Below, piece after piece: positions 44,173-53,572 of a stretch of DNA of 64,000 nt (position 1 is its first letter; each line of letters begins with the position of its first letter). The notes under the pieces were generated by a model. That model was not told the DNA's origin, did not search any database, and saw nothing but the letters and a program-made list of their open reading frames with translations. A program made the translations under genes and the position numbers. This DNA comes from Sulfopaludibacter sp963835555 (GTDB lineage: Bacteria > Acidobacteriota > Terriglobia > Bryobacterales > Bryobacteraceae): contig CAWIGC010000014.1 in NCBI GenBank assembly GCA_963835555.1, positions 1-64,000 on the forward strand, given 5' to 3'.

Positions 44173-44570
44173 GCGCGCGCCTCCGGGTGCGGGCAAACGC
44201 CGCGGTCACCAGGGTGGTGAGGCCGCCGCGCGCCGAGAAATCGCCGACCACAGTGGCGCTGACGGGATTGGCCGCCTTGACGACGTCGCCGCAGGATGCG
44301 GTTGACCACGTTCTCCTGAAAGATACCCAGGTCGCGGTACGCCAGCAGGTACATTTTGTACGATTTCAGTTCCAGGCAGAGCTTGTCGGGCACGTAGCGC
44401 AGGACGATTTTGCCGAAATCGGGCAGCGCCGTTTTGGGGCAGACGCAGGTGAATTCCGGCATGACGATTTCGATTTCGTAATCGGCATACTGGTTGGGCC
44501 AGGTCTCAATTTCGGGCAGCGCGGCATGGACGCCGGCCGCGGCGTGTTCATCGGTATATGCGCGTTTCAT
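44159..44570 (-). CDS. queF: NADPH-dependent 7-cyano-7-deazaguanine reductase QueF, frameshifted
   Basis: About 136 residues, unimodular QueF type. Starts MKRAYTDEHAAAGVHAALPE at 44570, overlapping the upstream stop (ATGA). The catalytic region has MPEFTCVCPKTALPDFGKIV, with the thioimide-forming cysteine, then LCLELKSYKMYLLAYRDLGIFQE. The frame breaks near 44290 after NVVNRILR (one extra base) and then reads DVVKAANPVSATVVGDFSAR to TGA at 44159. It reduces preQ0 to preQ1 in queuosine biosynthesis. No other que gene is in the window. Confidence 0.9.
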
Positions 44571-45776
44571 GCTAAGGCTTTCGAAAGCAGATCCAGGAAA
44601 AGGCCCACGTCGGCGACTACGCCGACCGCCTGGCCGGTGCCGCGGTCGCTGACCTTGGTGGCGACCGCGGGGTTGATATCCACGCACACGATTTTGACCC
44701 AGCTCGGCAGCATATTGCCGGTGGCGATGGAGTGCAGCATGGAGCCCAGGCAGATCACCAGCCCGGCGCCCTTCAACTGCGCGGCGTAGGCGTCCTGGGC
44801 GGCGTTCATATCGGTGATGGTGTCGGGCAGGGGGCCGTCGTCGCGCAGGCTGCCGGCCAGAACGAAGGGGATGCCGGCCTGGACGCACTCGTAGAGGATT
44901 CCCGACTGCAAGCGGCCGGAGGCGACGGCACAGGCGACCGATCCGGCATGGTACATGGCGTTAATGGCGCGCATGTGGTTGCGGTGGCCGTGTTCCTCCT
45001 GCCGCCCGTCGCTCAAGCGCACGCCCAGCGAGGTGCCGAACAGGGCGGCTTCGACATCGTGCACGCCCAGGGCATTGCCGCTCAGCACGGCTTGTACGCA
45101 GCCGTGACGAATGAGCGCGCTGAGCCCGGCAACTCCGCCGGTATGCACCACCACCGGACCGGCCACCACCACCACGCGCTGTTTCTGTTCGAGGGCCTGG
45201 GTCACCAGGGCCGCGGTCTGGCGCACGGCGGTTTCCACCTGGCGTTCCGAGGAGATGCCGTTGGACATGAAGGCGAAGGAGAGGCGATCGCGCTCCTTGG
45301 CCTCGGGGACCACGCGGATGCCGCGCAGACCCACCACAATCCGGTCGCCCGCGCGCAGATCGCGCAGCCGGCGGCACTGGGCGCGTCCTTCAGCCACCAC
45401 AATCATGGCGTCCATGCGCTGGTTTTCCACTTCGATCCATTGGGACCCATGACGCACCAGCGTGTGGTGGTTGGTGGTGGAATAGAAATCCTCGGGCGCG
45501 CATTTATCGCGCTCCACCTCGCGCAGCAGGGCGTCTCCGGTATCGACCGGGGCACAGCCAAGTTCCAGGAGGCTTTGCAGCAGCCGCTCCAGCGAAGACG
45601 CATCGGGGGTTTCGACCTTCAATCGGAGAGTACGAGGGTTCGCTGTTGGTACGGCCGATCCGGAACTGCTCCACTTCGAAGCGGCCGTTGTATTCCACGA
45701 CCTTATCGAAGATGTTCTCCATGATGTGGGAGTCGATCAGGTGGCCTTCGGCTTCGACCACTTCCTGGAATGGCAT
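44567..45776 (-). CDS. LOR/SDH-domain TIGR00300 family protein, frameshifted
   Basis: About 403 residues. The N-terminus is MPFQEVVEAEGHLIDSHIM, then FEVEQFRIGRTNSEPSY. One base seems missing near 45628. The other frame continues LKVETPDASSLERLL, RIVVGLRGIRVVPEAKERD, VVVAGPVVVHTGG and WVKIVCVDINPAVATKVSDR to TGA at 44567. TIGR00300 members contain the LOR/SDH domain; related domains act in arginine/ornithine catabolism (ornithine cyclodeaminase activity in some archaea), so amino-acid metabolism is possible. Coupled to queF by an ATGA overlap. Confidence 0.82.
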
Positions 45777-45796
45777 AGAGTTACTATTGTAGCGGC

Positions 45797-47743
45797 TTAC
45801 GCATAAGGCGCCGGCGCGAACCGGTCCAGAGCCTCCAACAATTCGCGAATACGGACGGGTTTGGAGAGGTATCCATCCATTCCGCTTTGCAGACAGAGCT
45901 CGCGATCGCCTTTCATGGCGTGAGCCGTCATGGCTACGATGGGAATGTGGTGGCTGCTCCCGCGTTCGCTGCGCCGGATTGCCTGCGCCGCTTCCAGCCC
46001 GTTCATAACCGGCATCTGGACGTCCATCAGAACCAGGTCAAAGAGGCCCTGCGTCATGGCCTGGAGCACTTCGCGCCCGTTGCCGGCTACCACTGGGCGG
46101 TGAGCATAATTTTCCAACATGCGGACTACAATCTGCTGATTCACAGGATGGTCTTCGGCAACCAGAATGCGCAGGGAATGGGGATCGCCGGACGCCGCCG
46201 GGACCGCCGGCGATGGGGCCGGGGATGGTTCGTCGAAAGCCGGCCCGGTAGCGGGAATGGTGAAGCGGAAGCAACTGCCCTGGCCCGGCTGGCTTTCGAC
46301 CCGGATCTTCCCGCCCATCATTTCCACCAGCCGCGAACAGATGGTGAGACCCAGACCGGTGCCGCTGAAGCGGCGCGTCATCGAGCCATCGGCCTGGGCG
46401 AATGCCTGGAAGATGCTGTCCTGCTTTTCGCTCGGGATGCCCATGCCGGTATCGCGCACGGCGAACTCGAGTTCCCGGCCATCCTCGCGGCAAACCGCCG
46501 CGACCTCCACCGATACGCTGCCCGAGTCTGTGAACTTGACGGCATTGCCCAACAGGTTCAGCAGCACCTGACGCAGCCGTAAAGGGTCGCCATGGATGCG
46601 CCCGGGCACGCCGGGGTGGATGTTGCAGGTAAGTTGCAGCCCTTTCTGCCCGGCCCGGACGGAAAGCAGGCGGACGGTGCCCGCGACGCACTCGCGAATA
46701 TCGAACGGGACAAGGTCAACATCCAGTTTGCCGGCTTCAATTTTCGAGAAATCCAGAATGTCGTTGAGGATGGCCAGCAGCGCTTCGGCGGAGTCCTTGA
46801 TGACCATCAGCGATTCGCTCTGTTCGGCCATCGCGCCGGCATCCAGCATCAACTCGATCATTCCCAGGATTCCGTTCATCGGGGTGCGGATCTCATGGCT
46901 CATGTTCGCCAGAAACTCGCTCTTTGCCCGGCTGCCGGACTCGGCCTTTTCCTTCGCGCCGGTCAGTTCTTCGTTGAGTCTTTGCAGTTCCGCGGTACGA
47001 GCCGAGACCTGCTCCTCCAGGTTCTCGCTGTGGAGTTGCAGTTTGCGATCGCGCTTCTGGATCTCGGAAAGCATTTCGTTGAAACCAGCGATCAACATGC
47101 CGACTTCGCCGTTGGTGGACATCCGCGCCCGGATGCCGTAATTTTTGAGCAGGGTTACCGCTTTGGCCGTCTGGGCAAGGTGAATGATGGGATCGGAGAT
47201 GGGCCGCTGCAGTCGGGACGCGATGAGGTACGCCACACCGCTGGAGGCCACAAACACGATCAGAATCATCCATAGGGAGTGGCGCAAATGTTCGCCGAGT
47301 TTCTCCATGTCCGGCCGCAGGTAAACCGTGCCGAGGGTCCGGCCGTTCCAGACTACCGGTTGCCACAGCGCCAGATGGCCTTTCCTAAACTCGAAGCCGG
47401 CGCGGCCGGCCCGCTGCGGCATCACCTCATCATCCAGGCGTTGATAGCCGCTGAAGAGCCGGCCGTCCGCCGTATAGAGACCCGCGGCGGCGATCCCGGG
47501 CTCTGTTTCGAGGGTTTGCAAAAGGCTGTGAGCCGCATCCTCGTCCCCGAAACTAAGCGCGGCAACACTGTTTTGCCCGGTCATTTGGGCCAGAATTTCG
47601 AGCTTCTCCCGGGCATCGGAGCGCCGGTCGGCGGCCTCGGAAAAGAACATCAGGCCGCAAACCATCAGGAGCGCGGCGGCGACCGTCCCCATAATGATCG
47701 ACTGTAGCCTGCATTTGAGGGACAGTTTGCTCAGCCAGCGCAT
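45797..47743 (-). CDS. Hybrid sensor histidine kinase / response regulator
   Basis: 648 residues from the ATG at 47743. TM1 (IIMGTVAAALLMVCGLMFF) and TM2 (MILIVFVASSGVAYLIAS) flank a periplasmic sensor of about 110 residues (CHASE8-like). HAMP and a coiled coil (HSENLEEQVSARTAELQRLN) lead to HisKA (FLANMSHEIRTPMNGIL, His near 281), HATPase (GNAVKFTDSGSV, VRDTGMGIPSEK, GTGLGLTICSRLVEMMGGKI) and a C-terminal receiver (LVLMDVQMPVMNGLEAA, Asp near 572; C-terminal lysine in GYLSKPVRIREL). Phosphate can pass His to Asp within the chain. No partner response regulator gene is adjacent. Confidence 0.95.
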   Translation of the reverse strand: MRWLSKLSLKCRLQSIIMGTVAAALLMVCGLMFFSEAADRRSDAREKLEILAQMTGQNSVAALSFGDEDAAHSLLQTLETEPGIAAAGLYTADGRLFSGYQRLDDEVMPQRAGRAGFEFRKGHLALWQPVVWNGRTLGTVYLRPDMEKLGEHLRHSLWMILIVFVASSGVAYLIASRLQRPISDPIIHLAQTAKAVTLLKNYGIRARMSTNGEVGMLIAGFNEMLSEIQKRDRKLQLHSENLEEQVSARTAELQRLNEELTGAKEKAESGSRAKSEFLANMSHEIRTPMNGILGMIELMLDAGAMAEQSESLMVIKDSAEALLAILNDILDFSKIEAGKLDVDLVPFDIRECVAGTVRLLSVRAGQKGLQLTCNIHPGVPGRIHGDPLRLRQVLLNLLGNAVKFTDSGSVSVEVAAVCREDGRELEFAVRDTGMGIPSEKQDSIFQAFAQADGSMTRRFSGTGLGLTICSRLVEMMGGKIRVESQPGQGSCFRFTIPATGPAFDEPSPAPSPAVPAASGDPHSLRILVAEDHPVNQQIVVRMLENYAHRPVVAGNGREVLQAMTQGLFDLVLMDVQMPVMNGLEAAQAIRRSERGSSHHIPIVAMTAHAMKGDRELCLQSGMDGYLSKPVRIRELLEALDRFAPAPYA

Positions 47744-47959
47744 CCTGACACCAATCCCTTCGCGCGGGCAACTCCGCCGGCCACCGGCCCTGAACGGCAC
47801 GCTTTTCCCAGAAGGCTGCGCACATGGTTTCTATCGGCGGACCGGCGAGCGAGGATTAGCCCCATCCGGTATTTATTTTCCTTTACCGAAAACGCCTGCC
47901 AGGGAATCCCTCCGGAGCTAAACTATAGCTAGGTTGACCGGGAAAGGAGCTTGGCCGGT

Positions 47960-48181
47960 ATGCGAGCAAATAACGCGCGAGTCGAATTCGATCCAACCCA
48001 CAAGCGCTGGGAAGTGCACATCTTCGTCGGCGCCGAAGTCATCAAGCGCCCCATCTCCAAAGGCGCCGCCGAATCCGGCGAGGCAGCCCTGAGAGAACTG
48101 GCCATCCAGACGGCCAAAGACGAAGGGTACGATCTGGATCCTGCGAACATTGCCGTTGTGCCAGACGGACACGCTGCGTAA
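47960..48181 (+). CDS. Small protein of unknown function (73 residues)
   Basis: The ATG at 47960 has AAAGGAG 10 nt upstream. The composition is that of a folded soluble protein: VEFDPTHKRWEVHIFVGAEV forms likely beta strands and ALRELAIQTAKDEGYDLDP a helix. No family recognised, no signal peptide. It lies alone between the hybrid kinase (divergent) and the oxidoreductase gene. An alternative TTG at 47951 is too close to the Shine-Dalgarno. Confidence 0.65.
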   Translation: MRANNARVEFDPTHKRWEVHIFVGAEVIKRPISKGAAESGEAALRELAIQTAKDEGYDLDPANIAVVPDGHAA

Positions 48182-48232
48182 CAGCGGCAGCCTCTTATCA
48201 TCCTGGCGCACTTGCATCCCCCGCCCCGGGGA

Positions 48233-48238
48233 TATACA
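48233..48238 (+). promoter_or_regulatory. Candidate promoter (TATACA) for the Gfo/Idh/MocA gene
   Basis: TATACA ends 8 nt before the ATG at 48247. A TTGCAT at 48212-48217 with 15-bp spacing is a possible -35. No Shine-Dalgarno follows, so the transcript may be leaderless. Confidence 0.4.
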
Positions 48239-48246
48239 GTGTGCCC

Positions 48247-49419
48247 ATGGACTCGAACCGCAGAACCTTTCTCACGTCGGCGATTGCCGCCGCGCCGCTC
48301 TTCATTCCGCGCAGCGCCTGGGGCGCGAATGACCGGCTGGCTTACGGCCTGATCGGCGCGGGCGGGCGCGGCCGCTATCTGAATAATAACTTCCGGAAAC
48401 TGGGCGCCGAGTGCGTGGCCATCGCGGAGGTCTACGAGCCTCACCTCGAAACCGCCCGGAAGGATGCCCCGGCCGCCAAGCCTTATCTCGACTATCACGA
48501 CCTGCTGGCGCAGTCCGGCGTGGATGCCGTGGTCGTGGCCACTCCCGACCACCAGCACGCGCCCATGCTTTTCGCAGCGCTGGATGCCAAGAAGGATGTG
48601 TACCTGGAAAAGCCCATGTCGCATTCGCTGGAGCAGAGCAAGGTGATGATTGAGGCGGTACGCAAATCGTCACAGATCGTGCAGGTGGGCATGCAGCGGC
48701 GTAGCGCCCCGGCGGTGATCGAAGCCAAAAAACTGGTGGACAGCGGCATCCTGGGCCGCATCACCATGGCCAAGCCCATGTGGAACTGGAACGTCTCCAA
48801 AGCGCTCGACAACAGCCCCCTGCCCGGCAAACTGGACTGGAAGCGCTTCCTCGGGTCCGCGCCCGAACGCGACTTGGAGCCCATGCGGTTCCGCTCCTGG
48901 CGCTACTTCTGGGATTATTCCGGCGGCAACATGACCGACCAGGGAACGCACCTGATGGATGTGGTCCAGTGGTTCAGCGGCGCGGGGCTGGCGAAGTCGG
49001 CGGTGAGCTTCGGGCAGGAGGCCAAGAATACCGGTTCGGAAGTGCCGGACGTGTTCTGCGCGGTCTTCGAGTATCCCAGCCTGATGGCCACTTGGACGCT
49101 GAATTACTGCAACTCCTACGATAACGACTGGTCCATCCAATTCCAGGGAGATGCCGGCACCATGATACTCAACAACGCCGGCTACCGCATCTGGAAAGAG
49201 CCGGTACCCAAGAATCCCGATCCCGTGCAGACCGTGGCCGCGCCCATCCCGATTGAAACGCACATTCAGAATTTCCTGGATTGCGTGAAGTCGCGGCAGC
49301 AGCCCAACGCCACCGTAGAGGTAGGCGCCAGCGCGGTTTCGGCCCCGCACCTGGCGAACGTGGCGTTTCATGCGGGGCGGCAGGCCCACATGGCGGCGGA
49401 CGGCTTCAGCGCGGCGTAA
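48247..49419 (+). CDS. Gfo/Idh/MocA-family oxidoreductase, Tat-exported
   Basis: 390 residues. A Tat signal (SNRRTFLTSAIAAAPLFIP) is followed by the Rossmann fold LAYGLIGAGGRGRYLNNNFR, then DAVVVATPDHQHAPMLFAAL, VYLEKPMSHSLEQSK (EKP motif) and the C-terminal beta-sheet domain (GGNMTDQGTHLMDVVQWF). The exported, NAD(P)-binding version is abundant in acidobacteria and planctomycetes and is thought to act on sugars or inositol derivatives with a tightly bound cofactor. Substrate unknown. A GTG at 48241 is an alternative start. Confidence 0.92.
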   Translation: MDSNRRTFLTSAIAAAPLFIPRSAWGANDRLAYGLIGAGGRGRYLNNNFRKLGAECVAIAEVYEPHLETARKDAPAAKPYLDYHDLLAQSGVDAVVVATPDHQHAPMLFAALDAKKDVYLEKPMSHSLEQSKVMIEAVRKSSQIVQVGMQRRSAPAVIEAKKLVDSGILGRITMAKPMWNWNVSKALDNSPLPGKLDWKRFLGSAPERDLEPMRFRSWRYFWDYSGGNMTDQGTHLMDVVQWFSGAGLAKSAVSFGQEAKNTGSEVPDVFCAVFEYPSLMATWTLNYCNSYDNDWSIQFQGDAGTMILNNAGYRIWKEPVPKNPDPVQTVAAPIPIETHIQNFLDCVKSRQQPNATVEVGASAVSAPHLANVAFHAGRQAHMAADGFSAA

Positions 49420-49533
49420 AGACCTGCCACGTGCGGCGTGTCTGTTGGCCGGAAGGATGCTCAGCAGCGTTACGATCATCGGAAGGGGAAGCACCAAGCT
49501 ATAAGGATCAGGCCGCCGGAAAAGCGCGTTACA

Positions 49534-49562
49534 TTCTTAATGATATAAAAAGGTATTATACT
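49534..49562 (+). promoter_or_regulatory. Possible promoter in AT-rich stretch
   Basis: TATACT at 49557-49562, with TTCTTA 17 bp upstream (49534-49539), lies in an AT-rich segment that contrasts with the surrounding GC-rich DNA. It would transcribe the 49622 gene with a leader of about 50 nt. Confidence 0.35.
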
Positions 49563-49621
49563 AATAGATCGTAAATACATGACCTTATCGATGAGATAGC
49601 GCCGGTAACGGATGGCACCAA

Positions 49622-50014
49622 ATGAGAAGCACGACAGTTAATAAGCAGGAATTACTCAAGATAGTCAGACAGAACCGCAAGGGACATAAAGCCGTGGTGG
49701 CGGAAGCGTCAGAAAACTATCGAAAGGCAGCTATCGCGGCACTGGAGGTTATGCTGGCGGACGCCAATTCCGGGAGGCGCATCCGCCGCTCTATCGAGCT
49801 GGTGCAGCCGATGGACATGACCCGTGAATACGACCAGATCATTCGACAGCTTGAAATGGAAGTTCAGGATACTGTGGAGCTTTCCGCGGGCGAGTTCGCC
49901 CAGTATGTGCTCAACCGTTGGGACTGGGGCGAACAGTTTGCTAACTCTACCAAGGGATATACGAGATCCAGGCACGGGGCAGCCTACCTGAATCAAATGG
50001 AATCCGACGAATAA
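49622..50014 (+). CDS. Hypothetical protein of possible mobile-element origin (130 residues)
   Basis: Charged, helical and soluble: KQELLKIVRQNRKGHKAVVAE and YRKAAIAALEVMLADANSGR, then MDMTREYDQIIRQLEMEVQD, a second helix pair VELSAGEFAQYVLNRWDWGEQF and a short tail. I have the impression that similar proteins occur in phage-like or accessory regions, but cannot name a family. Codon use and upstream DNA are more AT-rich than neighbours, which suggests horizontal transfer. No Shine-Dalgarno of note. Confidence 0.65.
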   Translation: MRSTTVNKQELLKIVRQNRKGHKAVVAEASENYRKAAIAALEVMLADANSGRRIRRSIELVQPMDMTREYDQIIRQLEMEVQDTVELSAGEFAQYVLNRWDWGEQFANSTKGYTRSRHGAAYLNQMESDE

Positions 50015-50066
50015 GGCGCGTCTTCCGGGCTAACTGGAAATGATTTTCGGATAGACCGTAGCGACT

Positions 50067-51293
50067 CTACTCATACCGCAGCGCTTCCACGGGATCGAGC
50101 CGGGCCGCCCGGCCCGCCGGCCAGATTCCGAAAAACAGGCCCACGCCCACCGAGACCAGGACGCCCAATACGGCTGCCCACAAAGGGACCGCCGTCGGCA
50201 GATTCGGAAAAATCAAACCGCACAACCGCGAAATGGTCCATCCCAGCATCAGCCCCACGATTCCACCCAATCCGGTGAGCACCACGGCCTCGGTCAGAAA
50301 CTGCACGATGATATCGCTCTTGCGCGCGCCCACCGCCTTGCGAATACCAATCTCGCGCGTCCGCTCGGTCACGCTCACCAGCATGATGTTCATCACGCCG
50401 ATTCCGCCCACCAGCAGCCCGATGGAACTGAGGATCACCATGACGATGGCCACCGTGGCCGTCACGCGGTGAAAGTCTTCGATCATCTGGGCCGCCGTGG
50501 TCATGGAGAAATTGTCCGGGGAATTGAACGGCACGCGCCGTTCGATGCGCAGCGTCGCGCGGATTTCATCCTGCGCCTTATCCACCAGTCCCGGATAGGC
50601 GATGGCGATCAGCATATGCTCCTGCGCGCTGGCGAAAATCTTGTGCATGGTGAGATAGGGAACCAGCACGCGCAGATCGTTCTGGCCCGGCAGGGAGGCG
50701 GCCGGCCGGTCCATCACCCCCACCACCACCAGTTCGTGCGCATCCACGCTGATGCGTTTGCCGATGGGATCCTGGTTCGGCAGCAACTGCTTGGCCACAT
50801 CTTCCCCAATCACCACCACGGGCATATGATGCGTGTTCTCGGTATCGGTGAAGAAACGGCCGTACTTCATGGTGGTGCCGCCGGCGGCGTAACCTTCCTC
50901 GGTGCCGGCCAGTTGCGCCTGGTACACATCGTTGCCGCCATAGCGGGCGGTGTGAATGCCGTTGGGCGGAAACAGGTAGGGGCTGACGTGCTGCACCGAA
51001 GGACAGCGCTGTTCGATGGCGCGCGCGTTTTCCAGCGTCAGCGGCTTGCGGGCCCGCTCCTCGCGTGTGGCGTTGCCCATCGCCGTGGTCTTGGAGACGA
51101 TGATGGTGTCCGGGCCGAAACTGCGGATCATGCCCGTGATGGCGCCGTCCAGTCCCGCGACGATGGAGCCGACTCCGATCACCGCGCCGGTCCCGATGAT
51201 CACGCCCAGCACCGTGAGAAACGACCGCATCTTGTGTTCGCGCGTGGTCGCCAGCGCCAGTCGAATGCCCGCACCCAGTGAGCCGATGGTCAT
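50067..51293 (-). CDS. MacB-like ABC transporter permease (FtsX/MacB_PCD)
   Basis: 408 residues. The N-terminal TM is in MRSFLTVLGVIIGTGAVIGV. A MacB periplasmic core domain (about 45-250; DTIIVSKTTAMGNATREE, VVVIGEDVAKQLL) follows, then three TMs with the FtsX signature IMLVSVTERTREIGIRKAVGARKSDI. It ends in GRAARLDPVEALRYE. Such permeases pair with a separate ATPase for lipoprotein or peptide export; no ATPase gene lies in the window. The start overlaps the stop of the upstream paralogue (ATGA). Confidence 0.93.
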   Translation of the reverse strand: MTIGSLGAGIRLALATTREHKMRSFLTVLGVIIGTGAVIGVGSIVAGLDGAITGMIRSFGPDTIIVSKTTAMGNATREERARKPLTLENARAIEQRCPSVQHVSPYLFPPNGIHTARYGGNDVYQAQLAGTEEGYAAGGTTMKYGRFFTDTENTHHMPVVVIGEDVAKQLLPNQDPIGKRISVDAHELVVVGVMDRPAASLPGQNDLRVLVPYLTMHKIFASAQEHMLIAIAYPGLVDKAQDEIRATLRIERRVPFNSPDNFSMTTAAQMIEDFHRVTATVAIVMVILSSIGLLVGGIGVMNIMLVSVTERTREIGIRKAVGARKSDIIVQFLTEAVVLTGLGGIVGLMLGWTISRLCGLIFPNLPTAVPLWAAVLGVLVSVGVGLFFGIWPAGRAARLDPVEALRYE

Positions 51294-52530
51294 TTTTCCG
51301 CCCTTAACGCTTCGATTGGATCCAGCCTGGCGGCGCGCTGCGCCGGGTAAATTCCGAAAAAGAGCCCCACCACCGTGGAGAGGGTTACGCCCAGCACCAC
51401 CGCGGTGGCCGGCACGGACATGGGTACCGGCGTCGTCGATCGCACCAGCACGGCCACCACCCAGGCCAGCATCACGCCGATCACCCCGCCCATTCCGGAA
51501 AGCATGGCCGACTCTACCAGAAACTGATTGAGGATGTCACGGCTGCGCGCACCCACGGACTTGCGGATGCCGATTTCGCGCGTGCGCTCGGTCACCACTG
51601 CCAGCATGATATTCATGATCACCACCCCGCCTACCACCATGAATACCGAGACTACGCCCACCGCCGTGGCGGCGATGGAAGCGGTCAACTGGTCCCAGAA
51701 TTTGAGCAGCGCGTCGCTCGAAAGTAACGAAAAGGTATCGTCGTCGCGCGGCCCGAGGTGGCGGTACGCGCGGATCAGCGAGCGGACTTCTTCCTCGGCT
51801 TGCATCAGGTGGTCGTGATCCACGGCGACCGCGGCGTAGTCCATGCCGCCGCGCGCGCCCCAGATCTTGAAAAACGTCTCGCTGGGAATGATGATGAAGT
51901 TGTCCTGCGACTGGCCGAATACCGAGCCTTTGGCTTCCGCCACTCCCACCACTTCGAACGGAAGACCTTCCAGCGAAACCGTGCGCCCAAGGGCATTGCC
52001 TTGCGGGAAAAATTTCTGCTTGATATCGTTGCCGATGAACGCGGCATTCAGGTGCCGGTTGTTTTCCGTTTCCGAAAGGAACCGGCCCTCGGCGGCATTG
52101 AAATTGAGGACCACGGCCATGTTGGGAGTCACGCCCATAGGGTCACAGCCTCGGCCATCTCCTTGCCGACATGCACGTTCACCGCGCGCACCGCTGAAAT
52201 CCCGATTTCCTTGGTCAAAGTGGCGCGCGACTTTACGAACTGGTACTCCTCGCGCGTCAGTTGCGGATTGCGCCGCAGCATTTCCAGATACTTCTTGGGA
52301 TCCCACTGCATCATCACAATGCGCGTGACCCGATATCCATCGGCGCCCATATTGGAGACGTTCTGGGCAATGTAGACGTCCATGCCGGAGATCACGCTCA
52401 TTACGGCGATCAGGGTGGTGGTGGCCAGAATGATGCCGAGCAGGGTCAGAAAACTGCGCAGCTTACTACTGCGCAGGGACTGCACGGCTCCCGCGACAGC
52501 CTCCCAAAACGACGCGTGGGTAGTATTCAT
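51290..52530 (-). CDS. MacB-like ABC transporter permease, frameshifted
   Basis: About 413 residues, a paralogue of the gene downstream. MNTTHASFWEAVAGAVQSLR and FLTLLGIILATTTLIAVMSV begin it at 52530. The frame breaks near 52138 after MAEAVTL (one base missing) and resumes MGVTPNMAVVLNFNAAEGRF, AAFIGNDIKQKFFPQGNALG and IMLAVVTERTREIGIRKSVG to the stop at 51290. The two permeases could form a heterodimer served by an unlinked ATPase. The break is probably a sequence error, as both flanks are well conserved. Confidence 0.88.
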
Positions 52531-53481
52531 CTATAGACCTTGACGATGAGCGATCCAATTCATTATCGTCCTGTCGAGCCAAAAGCGCTCAGGGCCGCGG
52601 CTGAGGAATCCCAGGTGGCCTCCGGCTTCGGTCGCCACCAGTTCGATCCGCGGGTTGTCGCCTAGCGCCGCGTGGCGAAAAATATCGAACGGCACGAACG
52701 TATCGTCCTTCGACTGCACCAGCAGCACCGGCACACGAATCCGGGCCAGAAACCCGATAGCCGATTGCGTGCGGTAGTAATTGGCGGCATTGCCGAAGCC
52801 GAAGGAAGGGGCCGTGATGCGGTCGTCGATGGCTTCGACGGTGCGCAGTCCTTCGAAATCGCGCGGGGCATAGCGGCCGGTGGCGCACAGGCGAGCGCGC
52901 ATTTTGTTGACGAAGCGGCGCTCGTAGAACAGATTGTCCGGTTGCGCGATGCGCCGCGCGCAAGCTGCCAGGTCCAGCGGGGTGGAAGCGGCGCACACGC
53001 CGCGCAGCAGTTCCGGCGCGGATTCGCCCAATTCGCCCGCCAGTTTTAGCACTACGTTCCCGCCAAGGGAAAATCCGGCCAGGAACACCGGCGCGCGCCC
53101 TTCGCTCCGGAATTGCCGCAGCACCGCCAGCAGATCGCTGGTGAGTCCGGCGTGATACAGCGTCTGGCACAGGTGCTCGGTACCGCCGCAGGTGCGCATG
53201 TGAAACCGGTGCGCGGCGAATCCCGATTCCAGCGACAGGGCGCTCAGGCTGCGGATGTATCCCGCCTCGCCCGAGCCTTCCAGGCCATGCACCATAACAA
53301 TCTCGCCTTTGGAAGGGCCCGCGGGCCGCTGCGATTCCACCAGCACCTGCACATCCGGCTCGGTCTGAAACAACCGCCGTTCCACCGGAAATCGCCCGTT
53401 CAGATCCGGCCGCGGCCAAAAATGCGCGGCAATGGTCTGCAAGTGGGGATTGCGGAAAAGGGGCCGGAAGTTCATTTTCAT
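52531..53481 (-). CDS. YheT-family alpha/beta hydrolase
   Basis: 316 residues. FRPLFRNPHLQTIAAHFWPR is the characteristic YheT N-terminus. VMVHGLEGSGEAGYIRSL forms the oxyanion region, LAGFSLGGNVVLKLAGEL contains the nucleophile serine, and AGGHLGFLSR the catalytic histidine. Family members are esterases of broad specificity. The stop is directly before the permease start at 52530, so the genes may be co-transcribed. The start codon lies in the arm of a long palindrome; the ATG two codons downstream (53475) is an alternative. Confidence 0.92.
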   Translation of the reverse strand: MKMNFRPLFRNPHLQTIAAHFWPRPDLNGRFPVERRLFQTEPDVQVLVESQRPAGPSKGEIVMVHGLEGSGEAGYIRSLSALSLESGFAAHRFHMRTCGGTEHLCQTLYHAGLTSDLLAVLRQFRSEGRAPVFLAGFSLGGNVVLKLAGELGESAPELLRGVCAASTPLDLAACARRIAQPDNLFYERRFVNKMRARLCATGRYAPRDFEGLRTVEAIDDRITAPSFGFGNAANYYRTQSAIGFLARIRVPVLLVQSKDDTFVPFDIFRHAALGDNPRIELVATEAGGHLGFLSRGPERFWLDRTIMNWIAHRQGL

Positions 53482-53564
53482 CGCGGAGGCGCGGAGGCGC
53501 GGAGGAAAACGCGGAGAATTTCGATCTCATGGTCTTCTCCGCGTCTCCGCGCCTCCGCGATGAA
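53477..53564. repeat. Long imperfect palindrome with CGCGGAGG units
   Basis: The outer arms, 53477-53496 and 53545-53564, are a perfect 20-bp inverted repeat. Inside, GCGGAGAA (53511-53518) pairs with TTCTCCGC (53535-53542). The left half contains GCGGAGGC repeats. It fills nearly all of the 91-bp gap between the CusF-SCO and YheT genes and could act as a terminator/attenuator or be a REP-like element. Confidence 0.75.
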
Positions 53565-53572
53565 TTCAATGC

